DNA from: Symbiodinium natans
Lineage: Eukaryota; Sar; Dinophyceae; Suessiales; Symbiodiniaceae
Length of the DNA stretch: 64,000 nt
Direction of reading: 5' to 3'
Assembly (NCBI GenBank): GCA_905221605.1
Contig: CAJNDS010002424.1
Location: forward strand, 467,709-531,708
Position numbers and translations under genes: made by a program. This document shows, piece after piece, positions 60,597-64,000 of the stretch; within the stretch, counting starts at the first letter, position 1, and each line of letters starts with the position of its first letter. Below the pieces are notes generated by a model, which did not search any database, was not told the DNA's origin, and worked only from the letters and a program-made list of their open reading frames with translations.

Positions 60597-62240
60597 TCCC
60601 ATGGGCACAGATTTGGATTGGCGGCCGCGCAGACCTTTGTCTCTCGGTGAAACAGAGTTAAACAATCTGGGAGGGGGGAGGGGGCGGGGGGAGTAAGTGT
60701 GCATTGTGGGCCTTTCTGGTGCTCTCAACTTTCAGGAAAGTGTGTCAGTCAAGGTTGCCCTAAACCCCAAACCCTAAACCCTAAACCCTGAACCCTGAAC
60801 CCTAAACCCTAAGCCGCATGCCAAAGAGGGGATATCACGTCAACTGCAGCAGGGTCCGTGCCATCTCCCAGTTTCCGCAAAATCTTGGGGTTTAGGGTTT
60901 AGGGTGTAGGGTTTAGGGTTTAGGGTTTAAGGTTTAGGGTTTAGGGTTTAGGGTTTAGGTTTTAGGGTTTAGGGTTTAGGGTTTAGGGTTTACGGTTTAA
61001 ACCTTGGTAGCCGAGTAACCTAACCAAATTATCATGGGCACCATGCTGGGGTTGAACCTGGGACCTTAAAACGAACAAAAGGGCACCACTTGGCTATATC
61101 AAGTCCATAAAACTCAAGGTTTAGGGTTCAGAAGTTCAGGGTTTTGAGTGCAGGGTTTCAAGGTTTTTTTTTTTTGGGGGGGGGGGGGTATAGTGCATGT
61201 AGGCTGGGTTTACTACCGATCCTGAAGAATTAGGGAGTTTGAGAATTCGACTGCCTGTGTCGTCCCTTCACGGCTTCTACAAGGCCGTATAGTATTCCAA
61301 GCCGTGGAGCCAAGATGCAATGCTAAGGTTTAGGTTGTGTAGTGGGGTAGAGTACGACAGCATTGCTAAGAAACCCCGGGGTTTAGGGTTTAGGGTCAGT
61401 GACCCTAAACCCTAAACCCTAAACCCTAAACCCTGAACCCTGAACCCTAAACCCGAAACCCGAGCCCTAAACCCTAAATGCTTGACATGGGGTTTACAAG
61501 AAAACCTCCCCTCTGGGAAGTAAGGGTGCCACCGGGTGGCCCAAGTTGGGGAAAGACGGGGGCGTTTCCGGGGCTGCTTCCCCGAGCCCCTCTTATCCCG
61601 GATTTAGGGTTTAGGGTTTAGGGTTTAGGGTTGAGGGTTTAGGGTTTAGGGTTTAGGGCTTAAGGCTTCGGGTGCTGGCTTCAGAGCTGACTTGGGGTCC
61701 TCCGGGTTGCGCCTCCCGAGGCTAATCGGCGGAATCTGGGGGGGGCCCCTGTCTGGCTTGTGCGTAAAAGACTCGCCCACTCAGTTGGCAGGTGCAGATG
61801 AAGAAGGGAATTTCATATGGGGGTTTACGATAATAAAGGGCCCCTTAATCTTAATATGGACCCCAGATAGTGGGATCCCCTTAGAAAATTGAGGGCCACC
61901 TGTTGGGGGGAATCCATGACCAACTTGGGTCCGGTGGGGGGGGATGATCGTTGCAACCTTCAAACTTTGGGAGCCTTTTGGGGGAATTTGTAGGGAGGTC
62001 AATTAGGGATGAGCACCATGTCTGGACGGGCTTCGGGCCGAGGATGAACTGCCGGAATTTAGGGGGACGTTGAGACCTAAACCCTAAACCCTAAACCCTA
62101 AACCCTAAACTCTAAACCCTAATCCGGTGATCCCAGACTCTGAGCCCGAAACCCAAAACCCATCCACCAGGAGCCCGTACCACCACACCCTGATGACCCT
62201 GCAGGGCCTTCATCTGCACTTTTCTGGCTGGCTCTTAGTA
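60597..62240. repeat. Mosaic with dispersed repeat and MITE fragment
   Basis: TTTAGGG-type text at 60,890-60,990, a dispersed repeat at 61,003-61,087, C-type at 61,405-61,475, G-type at 61,600-61,660, and a TATATGGGGG-family fragment at 61,815-61,895. Nothing coding recognised. Confidence 0.55.
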
Positions 62241-62292
62241 GGGAATGCGGGAATGAGGTACCCCATAGAATCCCTTAAAAGGGGTATATATA

Positions 62293-62345
<53 letters not shown>

Positions 62346-62435
62346 TAATATATCTATCTCTATGTATACATATATATATATATATGTTTATATGTATATA
62401 TATATATATACACAGGGCCCTCATTCCATCATTCC
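62241..62435. mobile_element. Inverted-repeat element with TATATG microsatellite, GGAATGAGG family
   Basis: GGGAATGCGGGAATGAGGTA at the left and CCCTCATTCCATCATTCC at the right. The middle is a (TATATG)n microsatellite (62,285-62,345) followed by TATA-rich text. Related to 38681-38742. Confidence 0.65.
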
Positions 62436-64000
62436 TTGCCAAGAAGTTGGGGGTTTTGGTCTTCATCTGCACCCTGCGCTTGCGGATGGACAACATCCGC
62501 AGTCCTACGCGCGCCGAGCCGGCGCAGACCTGGTGACCTATCCAACCACCAAGCCCAAGTAGCAACCCGAAAGCCTAAGAAAGAACCTAAACCCTAAACC
62601 CTAAACCCTAAACCCTAAACCCTGAACAGCAAGAAGTCCAAAAACCACTAAGCTGGCGGTCCCGGGCTCAAATGGCTTCCAGCAGCCTCAGCACCTGTGG
62701 CCGCAGGCTGTGGGCTTCGCTTCTGACGAAGAATGGTAGGGTTTAGGGTTTAGGGTTTAGGGTTTAGGGTTTAGGGTTTAGGGTTTAGGGTTTAGGGTTT
62801 AGGGTTTAGGGTTTAGGGTTTAGGGTCTAGGGTCTGGGGTCTAGGGTCTAGGGTTTCAGGGTTTAGGGTTTAGGGTTTAGGGTTTAGGGTTTAGGGTCTA
62901 GGGTCTAGGGTCTAGGGTCTAGGGTTTAGGGTTTAGGGTATAGGGTTTAGGGTTTAGGGTTTAGGGTTTGGGGTCTAGGGTTTAGGGTTTAGGGTTTAGG
63001 GTTTAGGGTCTGGGGTTTAGGGTTTAGGGTTTAGGGTTTAGAGGTTTAGGGTTGAGGGTTTAAGGTTTCGGGTTTAGGGTTTAGGGTTTAGGGTTTAGGG
63101 TCTAGGGTCTAGGGTCTAGGGTCTAGGGTTTAGGGTCTAGGGTTTAGGGTTTAGGGTTTAGGGTTGAGGGTTTAAGGTTTCGGGTTTAGGGTTTAGGGTT
63201 TAGGGTTTAGGGTTTACGAAAAGGGGACCCCCAATATAGATCCCCAAATAGTAGGACTCCCCTTATGGTAAGGACACCAATAAGGTAGCCCCGAATTTCG
63301 GAAACCCCACACATCACGAACACTGGCACGGGCTCCGAGGGCTTTCGAAGCAGAAAGCCAAGCGTGCAAACTGGGAGTACACACGTTTCCTAAACCCTAA
63401 ACCCTAAACCCTAAACCCTAAACCCTGACGTAGCTTGTGTGTAAGAATATGTTGGAGCCGCAGTCGAGGGCGACTTAACTTGCGTGCCCGAAGAAATGAG
63501 AAGGAACGATTCGGAGTTCTCTTTTCGGGTCAGAGGCCCCCAAAACAGGAGGCCTCAGCACATACCCTGAAGAAACCTCAGACGCTTGAACCCTAACCCC
63601 TAAGTCCATCATCACTGAACCCTAAACCCTAAACCCTAAACTCTAAACCCTAAACCCTAAACCCCGAAAGGCACCTCAGGAAAGCTGGGACGCTCCCGCG
63701 GGTCTTGCGCCCAGCAGGCCTGCATGACCTGCTCAGGGTTTGGGCCTTTGGGGGAGTGGGGGGTTTACGGTGTAGGGTTTCGGGTTTAGGGTTTAGGGTT
63801 TGGGGTTTGGGGTTTGGGGTTTGGGGTTTGGGGTTTAAGGTTGCCAAAACAAGAAATACTGACAAAAACTAGCAAAGGACTAAGGGTCTTTTCTTGGTCG
63901 GCGCACATGAGACCTTTCCTGGGTTCATACTCTCAGTTTTCTTACAGCTACAACTCAAAGAGTTCAAAAAAAGAGAAAAGGCCCCGGTGATTCAAGATCG
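62436..64000. repeat. Telomere-type arrays to the window end
   Basis: C-type at 62,588-62,620; TTTAGGG array 62,736-62,823 followed to 63,215 by mixed TTTAGGG and GGGTCTA units; a TATATGGGGG-family fragment at 63,216-63,312; C-type at 63,390-63,425 and 63,620-63,665; TTTGGGG repeats near 63,795-63,835. The last 160 bases are unique with no gene seen. Confidence 0.65.

Noticed and set aside
9412-64000. The window as a true chromosome end (telomere cap)
   Set aside because: Arrays switch orientation throughout, are short, and enclose exon-like unique DNA; no terminal array of one orientation is present.
9412-64000. Fused ciliate-type nanochromosomes, each capped by CCCTAAA and TTTAGGG
   Set aside because: The islands are only 20 to 250 bases, hold single exons rather than whole genes, and join in phase as introns and exons across islands.

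Overview
The window joins two very different kinds of DNA. Bases 1 to about 7,070 are AT-rich, compact and intronless, and carry a virus-like gene set: the start of a fibre-like gene, a GIY-YIG nuclease-like protein with a K/E-rich tail, a probable double jelly-roll major capsid protein, a small basic protein and a lipase-like protein on the minus strand. A penton-like minor capsid protein, a zinc-finger protein, a coiled-coil protein and a proline-rich putative virion protein follow on the plus strand. This is best read as the structural half of a polinton-like virus (PLV). The packaging ATPase, polymerase or helicase and the left end lie outside the window.

Bases 7,072 to 9,411 form a segment flanked by two near-identical 33-bp direct repeats. 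It carries one ORF with an acidic stretch and a C-terminal AT-hook, a minisatellite and an AT-rich hairpin. Whether it belongs to the virus, to the host or to a separate insertion is open.

From about 9.4 kb to the end the DNA is GC-richer. It is dominated by hundreds of copies of TTTAGGG or CCCTAAA, the Arabidopsis-type telomere repeat also used by dinoflagellates, plus many variants. The arrays are not a chromosome end: they alternate in orientation and enclose short unique islands. Many islands read as exons with GC-rich third codon positions, AG acceptors and GT or GC donors. In three places I could chain minus-strand exons by hand with matching phases: gene A (43,933 to 41,157), gene B (39,309 to 37,337) and gene C (33,142 to 29,233, ending in a stop codon). 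Their introns are largely telomere-type repeats, commonly TTTAGGG on the 5' side and CCCTAAA on the 3' side, so each pre-mRNA intron could fold into a long hairpin. One intron (37,917-38,000) is almost pure telomere repeat. I found no earlier description of such introns that I can recall, and this is the main candidate for something new.

The islands that are not exons hold several families of small inverted-repeat elements (MITE-like), including a 491-bp element flanked by TA, a 780-bp inverted-repeat-bounded minisatellite, and many variant telomere-like arrays.

Overall the window suggests an alga or other protist, most likely a dinoflagellate. The reasons are TTTAGGG repeats, many short exons, GC donors and a ubiquitin-like N-terminal domain of a style seen in dinoflagellate proteins. 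A PLV-like element lies beside the host DNA, unless the junction is an assembly artefact. All coordinates, splice borders and translations were worked out by eye, with no database search.
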